This document shows positions 53,814-64,000 of a stretch of DNA of 64,000 bases, in pieces. The first letter of the stretch is position 1, and every line of letters begins with the position of its first letter. The stretch is from Acidobacteriaceae bacterium (GTDB lineage: Bacteria > Acidobacteriota > Terriglobia > Terriglobales > Acidobacteriaceae). The notes beneath the pieces were generated by a model. It was given only the letters and a program-made list of their open reading frames with translations. It was not told the origin of the DNA and made no database searches. The stretch is from positions 49,326 through 113,325 of the forward strand of contig JASHQH010000211.1 in NCBI GenBank assembly GCA_030037635.1. The letters are read 5' to 3'. Position numbers and translations under genes: made by a program.

Positions 53814-54466
53814 CGTTCCCCCTGGAATCTTCGGCAGTTCATGCCCATCGTTGCTGCAATGCATCTCGATCTATGGCTCGCTGCCGGCGCTCGAATCAAG
53901 CATGTGCGTTCGCAAATGCCCGCGCGGGGCACAAGAATTTCCTCATGCTCAAGTGGCGCTTTAGCGCTTTAGGAGTTACTGAAAGGAGAAGCCGATGCTC
54001 TATAGTCGGCGCGACCATCTGGGAGCGGCGACATGGAACGAACTCAAGACCTCACACAATTTCCTAAAACGCCGTGAGCCTCTGGGCGCAACTTTGGTCT
54101 TCCGTTCGCCGTACGGGCTGTCTATAGAGCGGGCAAGCCTGCGTAATCTAGCAGATTAGGGATGAAACGCATCCTAACAGGAATATGCACTCACTGGATT
54201 CCCCCCAAAAGTTGTACGCCGCAGCACTGCCCTCAGCGGCTGCGAGCCGCAGTTCTTTTTTCAATGGAAATGTGATTTGTATACGCGAAGGCGGGAAATC
54301 TCAATGTGATTGAGTCACACGGCTTTAGGAAGGAGACATCTGCCTGAACGTCAGCGAAACCTCGCCCGTCTCAAGAGTTCGCCTTTGAGGAAATGTCGCC
54401 GCGCCACTTCAGTATGGGACCAGCGGACTCTTTCACTATGCGAGCCGCCGGAGCGCCGAAACGAAT
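53814..54466. other. Intergenic region upstream of the GH99-like lipoprotein, no gene recognised
   Basis: About 650 bp. It separates the lipoprotein gene from the end of the kinase operon, both minus strand. Short frames on the plus strand overlap the kinase gene and have no protein character. No known riboswitch fold, tRNA or terminator could be recognised; an AT-rich patch near 54180-54290 may contain the lipoprotein promoter. Confidence 0.4.
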
Positions 54467-56080
54467 TCAGGATGCCTGCGGGACAGGATCTGCGCTGCTG
54501 ACCATGACGGCACCATTCGCATTCGCCGTCTCTCCGCTTTTCCTCGCCGTCGCTTCAAAGGTTCTTGAACCCGGCAGAAACACACGAAAACTGGTCACAC
54601 ATCTGTCTTTGTTGCGCAAGCTTCGGCACGCCATCCTGCCGTCGTACTTCTGTACGATGCCGTTGCTGATCCACAACCCCAATCCGGTGCCCTTGGTGGA
54701 TTTGGTGGTGAAGAACGGCTGAAAGAGCTGGTGGGCGACCTCGGGATAGATGCCCTTGCCCGTATCCACGATGGAAATTGCGGTGCCGCGCTGGTTTCTC
54801 CGCCAGTCGGTGACTTCATGCACACTGATGCCCAGCACGCCGCCTTCCGGCATAGCTTGTATGGCGTTCCCAATCAGGTTGAGAAAGATCTGTCTCAATT
54901 CCACCGGGAATCCCATCACCGGAGCTGCGGATAGGTATTTCTTTCGAAGCGTGATGCGATTGCTGGTAAGTGCTCGCGCTTGCAGTTCGAGAACATCGTC
55001 GAGCACGTCGGGCAGGAAAATCTGCATGGGCTGCTTCGATTCCCGATAGAAGCTCAGCGTCTGCCGCGTGATATGGCTGACCCGCAGCAGCTCCTGCTCC
55101 GCCATGTCAGCATACGATCTGGCATCGTCGTTCAACGAAGGATGATTGCGCAGCAGATAAAAGATGTTGGTGATGGCTTCCAGGGGGTTATTGATTTCAT
55201 GGGCGATGATGCCGGCCACGCGGCCCATGGCCGCAAATTTCTCAGATTCACGCAGCGCCTCTTCAGCCTGCAGCTCGGCTGTAATGTCGCGATCGACCGC
55301 CAGAACCGCGCCATCCTCCTGATTCAGGGTCTTCCGGCACGCGACCACGACCTCGGCTCCGCTCTTGGTTTTTTGAATCAGCCTGCCCTGCCACGATCCT
55401 TGTTCGTTCAGCGTTTCCCTGATGCTTTCTCTCGGAACCGGGAAAACTGTCTTGAGCAGCCGGTGCAGGTCGCGGCCAGTTACCTCGTTGCGTTGCCAGC
55501 CGTAAAGATTCTCCGCGCCTCTGTTCCAAAACTGGACCCGACCATCCTCATCGTGCACGATAATGGCTTCGGAGGCGATGTCGAGCAGTTCCGCCCGCAT
55601 CCTGAACTCGGCCTCGCTCTTCTTCAGCTCCTCGGTTCGCTCCTCGACGCGCCGCTCCAAGTTTCTGTTCAAGGCTTCCAGCATCCGCGTCTTGCGATGC
55701 AGCTCGGCAAAGACGCTGATTTTGGCACGCAACACCTCGGGGACAACCGGTACCTGAATGTAGTCGATTGCCCCACGCCTGTATCCCTGGATCAGGTCGG
55801 CATCGGAGAGGTGCACCCCGGAAATAAAGATGATTGCTGTATTTTGGAAGCGGGGATGCTGCCGGATCACCTCAGCCAGCTCGAATCCATCGATGTCGGG
55901 CATGCTGACGTCCATCAGGACAACGGCCACGTCCGTCTTCAATAAAATGCTGAGGGCTTCGCTCGCCGAACTGGCCTTGATCAGGTTTTCGCCCAGGTCG
56001 CGAAGAATAGCTTCGTAACTAAGGAGTTTGGCCGGCTGGTCGTCGACCATCAGAATGTTGATCTTTTCTTCCCCAGTCAT
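54467..56080 (-). CDS. Receiver-PAS-histidine kinase
   Basis: 537 residues. Receiver at 7-122 with phosphoacceptor Asp57 (VVLMDVSMPD), acidic pair in MVDDQ, and a valine where the conserved lysine precedes proline (IQVPVVPEV). A short coiled coil (MLEALNRNLERRVEERTEEL) leads to a PAS domain at about 160-270, then HisKA with His294 (IIAHEINNPLEAI) and an HATPase domain with NLIGNAIQAMPEGG, VDTGKGIYPE and GTGLGLWIS. No signal or membrane segment, so soluble. An AGAGGA motif precedes the ATG. It starts 45 bp after the giant kinase gene and is probably its cotranscribed partner; the receiver may take phosphate from that kinase. Confidence 0.92.
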   Translation of the reverse strand: MTGEEKINILMVDDQPAKLLSYEAILRDLGENLIKASSASEALSILLKTDVAVVLMDVSMPDIDGFELAEVIRQHPRFQNTAIIFISGVHLSDADLIQGYRRGAIDYIQVPVVPEVLRAKISVFAELHRKTRMLEALNRNLERRVEERTEELKKSEAEFRMRAELLDIASEAIIVHDEDGRVQFWNRGAENLYGWQRNEVTGRDLHRLLKTVFPVPRESIRETLNEQGSWQGRLIQKTKSGAEVVVACRKTLNQEDGAVLAVDRDITAELQAEEALRESEKFAAMGRVAGIIAHEINNPLEAITNIFYLLRNHPSLNDDARSYADMAEQELLRVSHITRQTLSFYRESKQPMQIFLPDVLDDVLELQARALTSNRITLRKKYLSAAPVMGFPVELRQIFLNLIGNAIQAMPEGGVLGISVHEVTDWRRNQRGTAISIVDTGKGIYPEVAHQLFQPFFTTKSTKGTGLGLWISNGIVQKYDGRMACRSLRNKDRCVTSFRVFLPGSRTFEATARKSGETANANGAVMVSSADPVPQAS

Positions 56081-56125
56081 CGTTGCTATTCCTCTGCAGT
56101 AAAGGATCGCAAGGCGAGTCTCATT

Positions 56126-59100
56126 TCAGCGGTGCAACCACATGCGTAATACCGACAGCAGTTGCTCCGTGTTAACCGGCTTGGCCAGATAATCCGACGC
56201 CCCTGCTTCCAGGCATTTTTCGCGATCGCCCTTCATCGCCTTGGCCGTCAGCGCGATGATCGGCAGCCGCCGCAAGGCGGCATTCTGGCGGATCGTCTGC
56301 ATGGTTTCATATCCGTCCATCTCCGGCATCATGATGTCCATCAGCACGATCCCCATGTCCGGAGTGGATTCGATGGTCTCGATCGCCTCGCGCCCTGTCC
56401 CCGCCGACAGCACCGTCATGCCGCGGCGTTCAAGAACGCTGCTGACCGCGAAGATGTTGCGCACGTCATCGTCCACCACCAGCACCTTGCGGCCGTGCAG
56501 CGCTTCGTCTGAACGATGCAGCCGATCCAGCATCTCCTGCTTTTCTTTGGGCAGATCGGAGATCACACGGTGCAGGAACAATGCCGTCTCGTCGAGCAGC
56601 CTTTCCGGCGACTCGACATCCTTCACCACCACGCTGCGCGCCAGCATGCGCAGTTGAGCATCTTCCTCCGGCGTCAGCTCGCGTCCCGTGAACACCACCA
56701 CCGGAACGTCTTTGAGCGTAGCCCTGTCGCGAAGCTGCGCCAGGACTTCAAAACCGCTCATATCGGGCAGGCGGAGGTCCAGAACCACGCAATCATAGTT
56801 GGCTTCTGAAAGCGCACGAAGCGCGGCGCTCCCTGAATCCACCACATCGATATCGATGTCTTCGTATCCCAACAGCTCGCGCGTGCTCAGCTGCTCGGCA
56901 GGATTATCCTCTACCACCAGCAGGCGCTTGCGGCGAGGCTGCGAATATTCGCGGATGCGCGTCAGTGCGGCATCGAGATCTTCCGTGCTGGTGGGCTTGG
57001 TTACATAAGCAAAGGCGCCGCGCGACAACCCCAGGTTCCGGTCTTCGTCCAGGGTGAGCATCTGCACCGGAATATGGCGCGTCGCTGCGTCCTGCTTGAG
57101 GTGGTTCAGCACGGTCCAGCCCAGCATGTCGGGCAGGAAGACGTCGAGCGAAATGGCTGTTGGGCTGTACTCGCGCGCCAGCGTCAGCGCCTCGGCGCCG
57201 GTATGCGCAATAAGCACTTTGAATCCCTTGTCGCGCGAGAGATCGTAGAGAATGCGCGCGTAGTGCGGATCGTCTTCCACCACCAGCAGCACCGCATCGC
57301 CTTCGGCAAGGTCGGCGCGATCGTCCGGAATCCGCGCCTCCTTCTCGGCCACCGGCGCCGGCGCCAGCACGGCCTGTGCGCCCGCGCCGCTCTCCGCTCC
57401 CTTGGCCGGCGGGCGCGCTACCGCACCCAGATAGGTCTGCGGCAGGTAGAGCGTGAAGGTGCTTCCCTGGCCGGGTGCGCTCTTCAGTTGAATTTCGCCG
57501 CCCAGCAGGTTGGCCAGCTCGCGGCTGATGGCCAGCCCCAGACCGGTGCCGCCGAACTTCCGGCTGGTGCCGGCATCGGCTTGTTGGAAGGCCTCAAAAA
57601 TAATGCGCTGCTTCTCAGGCGCAATCCCGATGCCGGTATCGCTCACTTCGAATGCAATCACCGATCCGGCGCCATCCAGGATCGGATGGCCGGGATTCCA
57701 CCCGCCTTGCGCCAGCGAAACCGAAAGCCTTACGCTTCCTTGTTCAGTAAACTTGAACGCGTTCGACAGCAGATTCTTCAACACCTGCTGCAGGCGCTTC
57801 GAGTCGGTTACCAGGCTGCGGCCCATGGCTGCGTCCGCCATCACCTCGAACCCCAGCTTGCGGTTCTCGGCTTCGTGGCGGAACGGCCTTGCCACCGCGT
57901 CTAGCAGCGCGCTGAAGAACATTTCTTCCGCCTCGATCGAAACCGTCCCCGATTCGATCTTCGACAAGTCGAGAATGTCGCTGATGAGGTTCAGCAGGTC
58001 GGTTCCAGCGCCATGAATGGTGCGCGCAAATTCCACTTGCTTCGGCGTGAGACTGCCGTCGGGATTCTCTGCCAGCTGCTGCCCCAGCACTAGGATGCTG
58101 TTCAAAGGCGTCCGCAATTCGTGCGACATGTTGGCAAGGAACTCCGATTTGTACTTCGACGTCAGCGCCAGCTCTCGCGCCTTTTCTTCCAGCGCCCTGC
58201 GCGCACGCTCGATCTCCTGGTTCTTGCGTTCCACTTCGTAGTTCTGTTCGGCAAGCTCCTGCGCCTTCTGTGCCAGTTGTTCATTGGTTTGCTGCAGTTC
58301 TTTCTGTTGGGTCTGCAGCTCGGTGGCCAGCTGTTGCGACTGCTTGAGCAGTCCTTCGGTCTGCATGGTGGCTTCAATCGAGTTGAGCACAATGCCAATG
58401 CTCGAGGTCAGCTGCTCGAGAAATGACAGGTGCGACGCGGTGAAGGCGCTCAGGCTGGCTAATTCGATCACCGCTTTTACCTGGTCCTCGAAAAGCACCG
58501 GCAGCACGATCACATTCTTGGGTTTCGCCTTGAACAGCCCCGAGCGAATGGGAGCAGTCCCTCTGGGCAGGTCGGTAATCAGCATGCGGCGCTTTTCTGC
58601 GGCGCATTGGCCCACCAGGCCTTCGCCCATCCTTACTTCGCTCACGTAACCCTGCGGTGTATCCGCAAATGCTGACAGCAGCACCAGCGTGCCCGCCGGC
58701 TCGCTGCCCGCCATCTGGTAAATCACGCCCTGTTGCGCATTCACCAGCGGCACCAGCTCTGAAAGCAGCATCCGTCCCACTGTCCCCAGATCGCGCTGGC
58801 CCTGCAGCATCCCCGTAAACCGGGCAAGGTTGGTTTTCAGCCAGTCCTGCTCCTTGTTGCGGTCCGTGGTCAGGCGCAGGTTGTCAATCATGGTGTTGAT
58901 GTTGTCTTTCAGCTCGGCAACCTCGCCTCGCGCCTCCACCTGGATCGATCGCGTGAGGTCTCCCTGGGTCACCGCCGTAGCCACTTCGGCGATGGCGCGC
59001 ACCTGGTTGGTCAGGTTGTCGGCCAGAAGATTGACGTTGCCGGTCAGGTCCTTCCACGTCCCGGCGGCGCCAGGCACGTTGGCTTGTCCGCCAAGCCGCC

Positions 59101-62100
59101 CTTCGACACCCACTTCGCGAGCCACCGTCGTCACCTGGTCGGCAAACGTGGCCAGCGTATCGGTCATGTTATTGATGGTTTCTGCCAGCGCGGCCACTTC
59201 GCCTTTCGCATTCACAGTCAGCTTCTGCGTCAGCACGCCGTTGGCCACGGCCGTCACCACCTTCACAATGCCGCGCACTTGCTCGGTCAGGTTGGTGGCC
59301 ATCACGTTCACGTTGTCGGTCAGGTCCTTCCAGGTTCCGGCCACGCCCGACACCTGCGCCTGGCCTCCCAGCTTGCCTTCGGTTCCCACCTCGCGGGCTA
59401 CGCGCGTCACTTCCGCAGCGAAGGCGTTGAGCTGATCCACCATCGTATTGATAGTGTTCTTCAGCTCCAGAATCTCGCCCTTCACGTCGACTGTGATCTT
59501 GCGCGACAAGTCGCCACGAGCCACCGCCGTGGTCACTCCGGCAATGTTTCTCACCTGGGCCGTCAGGTTGCTGGCCATGGCGTTCACGCTGTCCGTCAGA
59601 TCCTTCCAGGTGCCGGCCACGCCGGGCACGTTGGCCTGCCCGCCCAATCGGCCTTCTGATCCCACTTCGCGCGCCACGCGCGTCACTTCCGCGGCGAACG
59701 AGCGAAGCTGCTCCACCATGGTATTCAGCGTCTCCTTCAGCTGCAGGATTTCGCCGCGCACATCCACTGTGATCTTGCGCGAAAGGTCGCCGTTGGCAAT
59801 AGCCGTCGCCACTTCCGCAATGTTGCGCACCTGTGCCGTCAGGTTGCCGGCCATAAAGTTCACGCTGTCGGTAAGGTCCTTCCAGGTTCCGGCCACTTCG
59901 GGCACCACCGCCTGGCCGCCCAGCTTGCCTTCGGTTCCCACCTCGCGGGCCACGCGCGTCACCTCGCCGGCAAACGCATTCAGCTGGTCCACCATCGTGT
60001 TAATGGTGTTTTTTAACTCCAGAATCTCGCCCTTCACGTCCACGGTGATCTTGCGCGACAGGTCGCCGCGCGCCACGGCCGTGGTCACTTCGGCGATGTT
60101 TCTCACTTGTCCGGTAAGGTTCGAGGCCATCGAGTTCACTGAGTCGGTAAGGTCCTTCCACGTTCCCGCCACGCCGGGCACGTTGGCCTGGCCCCCCAAC
60201 CGGCCTTCCGATCCCACTTCGCGAGCCACGCGCGTCACCTCGCCCGCGAAGCGGTTCAGTTGGTCAACCATCGTATTGATGGTCTCTTTCAGCAGCAGAA
60301 TCTCGCCGCTCACGTTCACCGTGATCTTCTTCGAAAGATCGCCGTTGGCGATTGCGGTTGAGACCTCTGCGATATTGCGCACCTGCCCCGTCAGGTTACC
60401 GGCCATGAAGTTCACGTTGTCGGTCAGATCCTTCCAGGTTCCGGCCACGCCCGGCACCTGCGCCTGCCCGCCCAGCTTTCCATCCGTACCCACTTCGCGC
60501 GCTACGCGCGTCACTTCGCCGGCAAACGCGTTCAGCTGATCCACCATGGTGTTGATCGTGTCTTTCAGCTCCAGAATCTCGCCCTTCACGTCCACCGTGA
60601 TCTTGCGCGACAAGTCGCCGCGCGCCACGGCCGTTGCCACTTCGGCAATGTTTCTCACCTGGCCGGTCAGATTCGAGGCCATGAAGTTCACGTTGTCGGT
60701 CAGGTCCTTCCAGGTTCCGGCCACTCCCGGCACCTGCGCCTGCCCGCCCAGCTTTCCGTCCGTGCCCACTTCGCGGGCTACGCGCGTCACCTCGCCGGCA
60801 AACGCGTTCAACTGGTCCACCATCGTGTTGATGGTGTTCTTCAGCTCCAGAATCTCGCCCTTCACGTCCACCGTGATCTTGCGCGACAAGTCGCCGCGTG
60901 CCACGGCTGTCGTCACTTCGGCAATGTTTCTCACCTGGGCCGTCAGGTTGCCCGCCATTGAATTCACTGAGTCGGTAAGGTCCTTCCAGGTTCCGGCCAC
61001 GCCGGGCACGTTGGCCTGGCCGCCCAAGCGGCCTTCCGTTCCCACTTCGCGGGCTACGCGCGTCACCTCGCCGGCGAATCGGTTCAGCTGATCCACCATG
61101 GTGTTCAACGTTTCTTTCAGTTGCAAAATTTCGCCGCGCACATCCACTGTGATCTTGCGCGAAAGGTCGCCGTTGGCAATAGCCGTCGCCACTTCCGCAA
61201 TGTTGCGCACCTGGCCCGTCAGGTTGCCGGCCATGAAGTTCACATTGTCGGTCAGATCCTTCCACGTACCTGCCACGCCGGGCACGTTGGCCTGCCCGCC
61301 CAGCTTGCCTTCCGTTCCCACCTCGCGCGCCACGCGCGTCACTTCGCCGGCAAACGCATTCAGCTGGTCCACCATCGTGTTGATGGTGTTCTTCAACTCC
61401 AGAATCTCGCCCTTCACGTCCACCGTGATCTTGCGCGACAAATCGCCGCGCGCCACGGCCGTCGTCACTTCGGCAATGTTTCTTACTTGTGCCGTCAGGT
61501 TGCCGGCCATCGCGTTTACTGAGTCGGTCAAGTCCTTCCACGTTCCGGCCACGCCCGGCACCACGGCCTGGCCGCCCAGCTTGCCATCCGTGCCCACTTC
61601 GCGCGCCACGCGCGTCACCTCCGATGCGAAGGAGCGCAACTGGTCGACCATGGTGTTGATGGCTTCTTTAAGCTGCAGAATCTCGCCGCGCACGTCCACG
61701 GTAATCTTGCGCGACAGGTCGCCGCTGGCCACGGCCGTCGCCACTTCGGCGATATTACGTACCTGGCCCGTCAGGTTCGAAGCCATGGAATTAACTGAAT
61801 CCGTAAGATCCTTCCAGGTCCCGGCCACGCCGGGTACCACTGCCTGGCCGCCCAGCTTGCCGTCGGTGCCCACCTCGCGCGCCACGCGCGTCACCTCGGC
61901 CGTAAACACCTCCAGCTGCCGGATCATGGTGTTCACAATGCTCGCCGAGCGCAGGAATTCGCCCTCCAGGGGGCGTCCGTCCACGTCGAGCACCACGGTT
62001 CGCGTCAGATTCCCCTGTGCCACCGCGGCAATGGCCTGCGTCACTTCGGCGGTAGGACGAATCAGGTCCTCCACCAGCGTATTCACTGAAACTTCCATGT

Positions 62101-62425
62101 CGTTCCACGCCCCGCGCCGTTCCTCCACACGGATGCGCTCGCGGGTTTTGCCCTCTTTGCCCACTACCTGCCCTACGCGCTTCAACTCCAACGCGATCTG
62201 TTGGTTGGCCGTCACAATCTCGTTGAAACTGTCAGCGATCTTGCCAGGCAGTCCCGTCCATGTCACCGGCAGGCGAACGCTGAAATCGCCGTCCTTCATG
62301 GTTTGCAGGCTTTGCAGGATCACCGATAAATATTCGGTGGATGAAGGCTCAAGAGCGCCATTCCCGTTAGAGGGGCGCTCCTGCCCGCCTTGCCCAAGAA
62401 TGGGCTGCGGCATGACTGTTTCCAT
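56126..62425 (-). CDS. Poly-HAMP hybrid histidine kinase with three receivers
   Basis: 2099 residues, soluble. N-terminal HAMP-like units: two divergent ones up to 201, then tandem 92-residue units from 202 to about 1190 ([56 protein letters not shown]). A GAF domain follows (about 1200-1355), a coiled coil to 1425, HisKA with His1435 ([12 protein letters not shown]), HATPase (1545-1660), and receivers with Asp1761, Asp1883 and Asp2030. AGGAGG precedes the ATG at 62425. The repeat sequence closely resembles fungal group III (Nik1/Os-1) osmosensor kinases, which have the same unit length. It likely senses osmotic or chemical stress; the downstream partner kinase is 45 bp away. Confidence 0.95.
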   Translation of the reverse strand: METVMPQPILGQGGQERPSNGNGALEPSSTEYLSVILQSLQTMKDGDFSVRLPVTWTGLPGKIADSFNEIVTANQQIALELKRVGQVVGKEGKTRERIRVEERRGAWNDMEVSVNTLVEDLIRPTAEVTQAIAAVAQGNLTRTVVLDVDGRPLEGEFLRSASIVNTMIRQLEVFTAEVTRVAREVGTDGKLGGQAVVPGVAGTWKDLTDSVNSMASNLTGQVRNIAEVATAVASGDLSRKITVDVRGEILQLKEAINTMVDQLRSFASEVTRVAREVGTDGKLGGQAVVPGVAGTWKDLTDSVNAMAGNLTAQVRNIAEVTTAVARGDLSRKITVDVKGEILELKNTINTMVDQLNAFAGEVTRVAREVGTEGKLGGQANVPGVAGTWKDLTDNVNFMAGNLTGQVRNIAEVATAIANGDLSRKITVDVRGEILQLKETLNTMVDQLNRFAGEVTRVAREVGTEGRLGGQANVPGVAGTWKDLTDSVNSMAGNLTAQVRNIAEVTTAVARGDLSRKITVDVKGEILELKNTINTMVDQLNAFAGEVTRVAREVGTDGKLGGQAQVPGVAGTWKDLTDNVNFMASNLTGQVRNIAEVATAVARGDLSRKITVDVKGEILELKDTINTMVDQLNAFAGEVTRVAREVGTDGKLGGQAQVPGVAGTWKDLTDNVNFMAGNLTGQVRNIAEVSTAIANGDLSKKITVNVSGEILLLKETINTMVDQLNRFAGEVTRVAREVGSEGRLGGQANVPGVAGTWKDLTDSVNSMASNLTGQVRNIAEVTTAVARGDLSRKITVDVKGEILELKNTINTMVDQLNAFAGEVTRVAREVGTEGKLGGQAVVPEVAGTWKDLTDSVNFMAGNLTAQVRNIAEVATAIANGDLSRKITVDVRGEILQLKETLNTMVEQLRSFAAEVTRVAREVGSEGRLGGQANVPGVAGTWKDLTDSVNAMASNLTAQVRNIAGVTTAVARGDLSRKITVDVKGEILELKNTINTMVDQLNAFAAEVTRVAREVGTEGKLGGQAQVSGVAGTWKDLTDNVNVMATNLTEQVRGIVKVVTAVANGVLTQKLTVNAKGEVAALAETINNMTDTLATFADQVTTVAREVGVEGRLGGQANVPGAAGTWKDLTGNVNLLADNLTNQVRAIAEVATAVTQGDLTRSIQVEARGEVAELKDNINTMIDNLRLTTDRNKEQDWLKTNLARFTGMLQGQRDLGTVGRMLLSELVPLVNAQQGVIYQMAGSEPAGTLVLLSAFADTPQGYVSEVRMGEGLVGQCAAEKRRMLITDLPRGTAPIRSGLFKAKPKNVIVLPVLFEDQVKAVIELASLSAFTASHLSFLEQLTSSIGIVLNSIEATMQTEGLLKQSQQLATELQTQQKELQQTNEQLAQKAQELAEQNYEVERKNQEIERARRALEEKARELALTSKYKSEFLANMSHELRTPLNSILVLGQQLAENPDGSLTPKQVEFARTIHGAGTDLLNLISDILDLSKIESGTVSIEAEEMFFSALLDAVARPFRHEAENRKLGFEVMADAAMGRSLVTDSKRLQQVLKNLLSNAFKFTEQGSVRLSVSLAQGGWNPGHPILDGAGSVIAFEVSDTGIGIAPEKQRIIFEAFQQADAGTSRKFGGTGLGLAISRELANLLGGEIQLKSAPGQGSTFTLYLPQTYLGAVARPPAKGAESGAGAQAVLAPAPVAEKEARIPDDRADLAEGDAVLLVVEDDPHYARILYDLSRDKGFKVLIAHTGAEALTLAREYSPTAISLDVFLPDMLGWTVLNHLKQDAATRHIPVQMLTLDEDRNLGLSRGAFAYVTKPTSTEDLDAALTRIREYSQPRRKRLLVVEDNPAEQLSTRELLGYEDIDIDVVDSGSAALRALSEANYDCVVLDLRLPDMSGFEVLAQLRDRATLKDVPVVVFTGRELTPEEDAQLRMLARSVVVKDVESPERLLDETALFLHRVISDLPKEKQEMLDRLHRSDEALHGRKVLVVDDDVRNIFAVSSVLERRGMTVLSAGTGREAIETIESTPDMGIVLMDIMMPEMDGYETMQTIRQNAALRRLPIIALTAKAMKGDREKCLEAGASDYLAKPVNTEQLLSVLRMWLHR
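59063..61822 (-). repeat. Ten tandem 276-bp (92-codon) HAMP-unit repeats inside the kinase
   Basis: Ten full in-frame units of exactly 276 bp, with a partial eleventh to about 58856. Two unit types recur: type A ([22 protein letters not shown]) in units 2, 4, 5, 7 and 9, and type B ([22 protein letters not shown] or close) in units 1, 3, 6 and 8, giving a mostly alternating order. Unit 10 is more divergent. The high identity between units points to homogenisation or recent expansion, and makes copy number prone to change and to misassembly. Confidence 0.92.
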
Positions 62426-62646
62426 TTTTCACGCCTCCTGGAAGGCTGGGGAACCGGAATGCGAGGGAAGACGGATCGTGTCCCCCCGAGGTACACTTCC
62501 GCTCAGATCCCGGAATTGAAACTAAGCAGTGGATGCTTACGGCTGCGGAAAAGGTTGTCTCGCTCGAAAAATCTCCTTTCGAGCGGCAGCAAAGACTTCA
62601 AAATTCGCGCCAGCGTGGTGGCTTCATCTGCCCGGCCATCTTCTAG

Positions 62647-62907
62647 TTAGCAGCGGCTTGCGGTCTTCGACGGAACTTCGTTCCCGGTCCTCGACCGCCG
62701 CGACGGCGCCGCCATCGCATCTTCGTTTTCTGCTTCGGCGTCGCAATGCGCGCTCTTCATGACCTCGAGTTCCGCGATGGACTGAATAATGTGCCTTTTT
62801 AGCTCGATCACGGCGTGGTCTTCCTGGCGGAAATCTTCCGCTTGCTCAAGCCGGCGGAGCGTATTGCGCAGAATATCAATAATATTTCCCGGGGAAGGGT
62901 AATCCAT
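62647..62907 (-). CDS. Small hypothetical protein, helical
   Basis: 86 residues. The N-terminal half is amphipathic and helical (IIDILRNTLRRLEQAEDFRQ, then VIELKRHIIQSIAELEVMKS), likely a coiled coil; the C-terminal 30 residues are acidic and then basic and probably unstructured (SRRSRTGNEVPSK). ATG at 62907 has a GAGG motif upstream; an extension to 62967 adds a poorly conserved-looking head. It lies 221 bp upstream of the giant kinase on the same strand and may be an accessory protein, but no family was recognised. Confidence 0.55.
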   Translation of the reverse strand: MDYPSPGNIIDILRNTLRRLEQAEDFRQEDHAVIELKRHIIQSIAELEVMKSAHCDAEAENEDAMAAPSRRSRTGNEVPSKTASRC

Positions 62908-63033
62908 TGCCCTCGCTCCCACCCTTAGATGCCGCGATGCTCGATCCGGTTTGCTCCATGCGTGCACCTGGAAGATTTCCCTTTGCGCACTTGTCGGCCT
63001 ATTGACTTTGAAAATAGGAACTACTGGGGCGGT

Positions 63034-64000
63034 TCAGATGGCACGATGCACAGCGGCATTTTCCAGATCGAGCTCGGCCTCCAAGCTTGCAAGATCGCGC
63101 GAGATCGTCACCAAAGCAGTCTTCTTTCCCGCCGCGGTGAATGTGGCCGCGCAGCCGCTCTGGCGCGGATCGCCATCCAGCTTGATTGAATCCCAGCTCT
63201 CAGCGTGCCCCACATAGTTGATCCGCACGTCGTATTGCTGGCTCCAGAAGAACGGCACGGAATCGAATCGCTCGGGAATGCCGATCATGTTTTTGGCCGC
63301 GGTTTGTCCCTGACGCTCAGCCACCACCCAGTGCTCAACCCGAATGGGCCTGCCCGAACGCGGATCGGGCCATCGCGCCACATCGCCAGCCGCATAGACG
63401 CCGGGCGCGCTCGCTTGCAGATACTCGTTGACCAGAATCCCCCGGTCTACCGCCAGACCTGCACGCTGTGCGAGATCAATGGCCGGCTTGACACCAACAC
63501 CCAGGACAAGGAAATCGGCGTCGACAACCTCGCCATTGCTGAGCGTTACCCGCGCCCCTTTGACACTGCCAACGGTTTGGCCGAGATGGAAATGGACGCC
63601 GTGCGACTCATGCAGACCTTGCACGAACTTTCCCAAATCGGGGCCAAGGACCTTTTCCATTGGGATGGATTCGGGCGCAACCACGTCTACCTTCAAACCG
63701 CGCGCGCGCAAAGATGCGGCGACCTCGAGTCCAATGAAGCTTGCTCCCACTACGAGGGCTCTGCTCGAACTGCTCGCCGCGCGAACAATTTCTTTGCTAT
63801 CGGCAAATGAGCGCAGATAAAAAACCCGCGATGGGTCAGCTCCTTCCACTGAAATCTTTACGGGATCGGCGCCCGTCGCCAGCAGCAACGCGCCATATTC
63901 ACGAACCCTGCCATCTTGGGTCCGGATCCGCTTGGCATTCGCATCCAGCTCCGTCACGCGCACTCCCAGCGTCAAGTCGATCTTTTGCTCCGCATACCAC
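63034..64000 (-). CDS. FAD-dependent pyridine nucleotide-disulfide/ferredoxin reductase, 5' end outside the window
   Basis: The 3' 320 codons of a reductase of the rubredoxin/ferredoxin-NAD+ reductase class; translation enters from the right edge (WYAEQKIDLTLGVRV). Visible parts: LLLATGADP (FAD domain), the NAD-binding Rossmann motif VVGASFIGLEVAASLRARG, and the second FAD motif GVYAAGDVARWPDP. The C-terminal reductase domain ends in VHRAI. Relatives pass electrons from NADH to a ferredoxin or Rieske ferredoxin; a Rieske oxygenase exists at 9-10 kb, but a functional link is not shown. Confidence 0.9.
   Translation of the reverse strand, partial: WYAEQKIDLTLGVRVTELDANAKRIRTQDGRVREYGALLLATGADPVKISVEGADPSRVFYLRSFADSKEIVRAASSSSRALVVGASFIGLEVAASLRARGLKVDVVAPESIPMEKVLGPDLGKFVQGLHESHGVHFHLGQTVGSVKGARVTLSNGEVVDADFLVLGVGVKPAIDLAQRAGLAVDRGILVNEYLQASAPGVYAAGDVARWPDPRSGRPIRVEHWVVAERQGQTAAKNMIGIPERFDSVPFFWSQQYDVRINYVGHAESWDSIKLDGDPRQSGCAATFTAAGKKTALVTISRDLASLEAELDLENAAVHRAI

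Noticed and set aside
59063..61822. Regularly spaced repeats resembling a CRISPR-like or satellite array
   Set aside because: Units are 276 bp, in frame and translate into HAMP-like repeats with no unique spacers; they are part of a coding gene.
58830..62519. Long open frames on the plus strand opposite the poly-HAMP kinase
   Set aside because: They follow the 276-bp repeat period exactly and come from codon bias of the minus-strand gene; no ribosome-binding site or protein-like composition.

Overview
This is a GC-rich chromosomal window that reads as a soil-type Acidobacteriota (Terriglobia-like) genome. The indicators are a VWFA-related secreted protein of the kind typical of that phylum next to a TonB-type protein, many Sec- and lipobox-bearing secreted proteins, several polysaccharide-active enzymes, and Gram-negative export machinery. 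No phage genes, transposases, CRISPR array, rRNA or convincing tRNA were seen. Organism assignment is inference from gene content only.

Layout. 1-14.9 kb is mostly housekeeping and metabolism: ribosomal protein L1 (without an adjacent L11 gene), a tandem pair of secreted paralogs, a PcrA/UvrD helicase, an FN3 lipoprotein, an FAH-family enzyme, transaldolase, a Rieske oxygenase, a dienelactone hydrolase, a VOC protein, an MFS carrier and an SDR. At 15.1 kb lies a LuxR-type regulator whose receiver has lost its phosphoacceptor, followed by a GH39-type glycosidase.

17.4-25.5 kb looks like a beta-1,2-glucan locus. It holds a large membrane synthase matching the GT84 and middle regions of cyclic beta-1,2-glucan synthase (NdvB/Cgs) but without the C-terminal GH94 phosphorylase part, an ABC exporter 7 bp upstream of it, and a Tat-type secreted GH144-like glucanase.

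28.4-53.8 kb is a long envelope or exopolysaccharide region. One minus-strand operon carries a MATE-like flippase fused to a ParB-like domain, a STAS protein, a small anchored protein, a thymidylate-kinase-like P-loop protein and a secreted protein. Two divergent operons share the 40.1-40.5 kb intergenic region: membrane GT-C-like protein, two secreted proteins coupled by ATGA overlaps, another secreted protein and a GT2 on one side; a TPR-outer-membrane-barrel protein and a GT4 on the other. A TPR protein, an NTP_transf_5-like protein, TonB and VWA proteins follow. Two GH99/GH71-like lipoproteins lie in this region. Together they could make, flip, trim and secrete one polymer through a TPR-porin, but no known pathway matches the whole set.

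54.5-62.9 kb encodes a two-kinase operon led by a 2099-residue soluble hybrid kinase with about 13 HAMP-like units (ten full 92-residue tandem copies), resembling the fungal group III (Nik1/Os-1) kinases, with a REC-PAS-kinase behind it. A small protein and the start-less end of a FAD-dependent ferredoxin-type reductase close the window.
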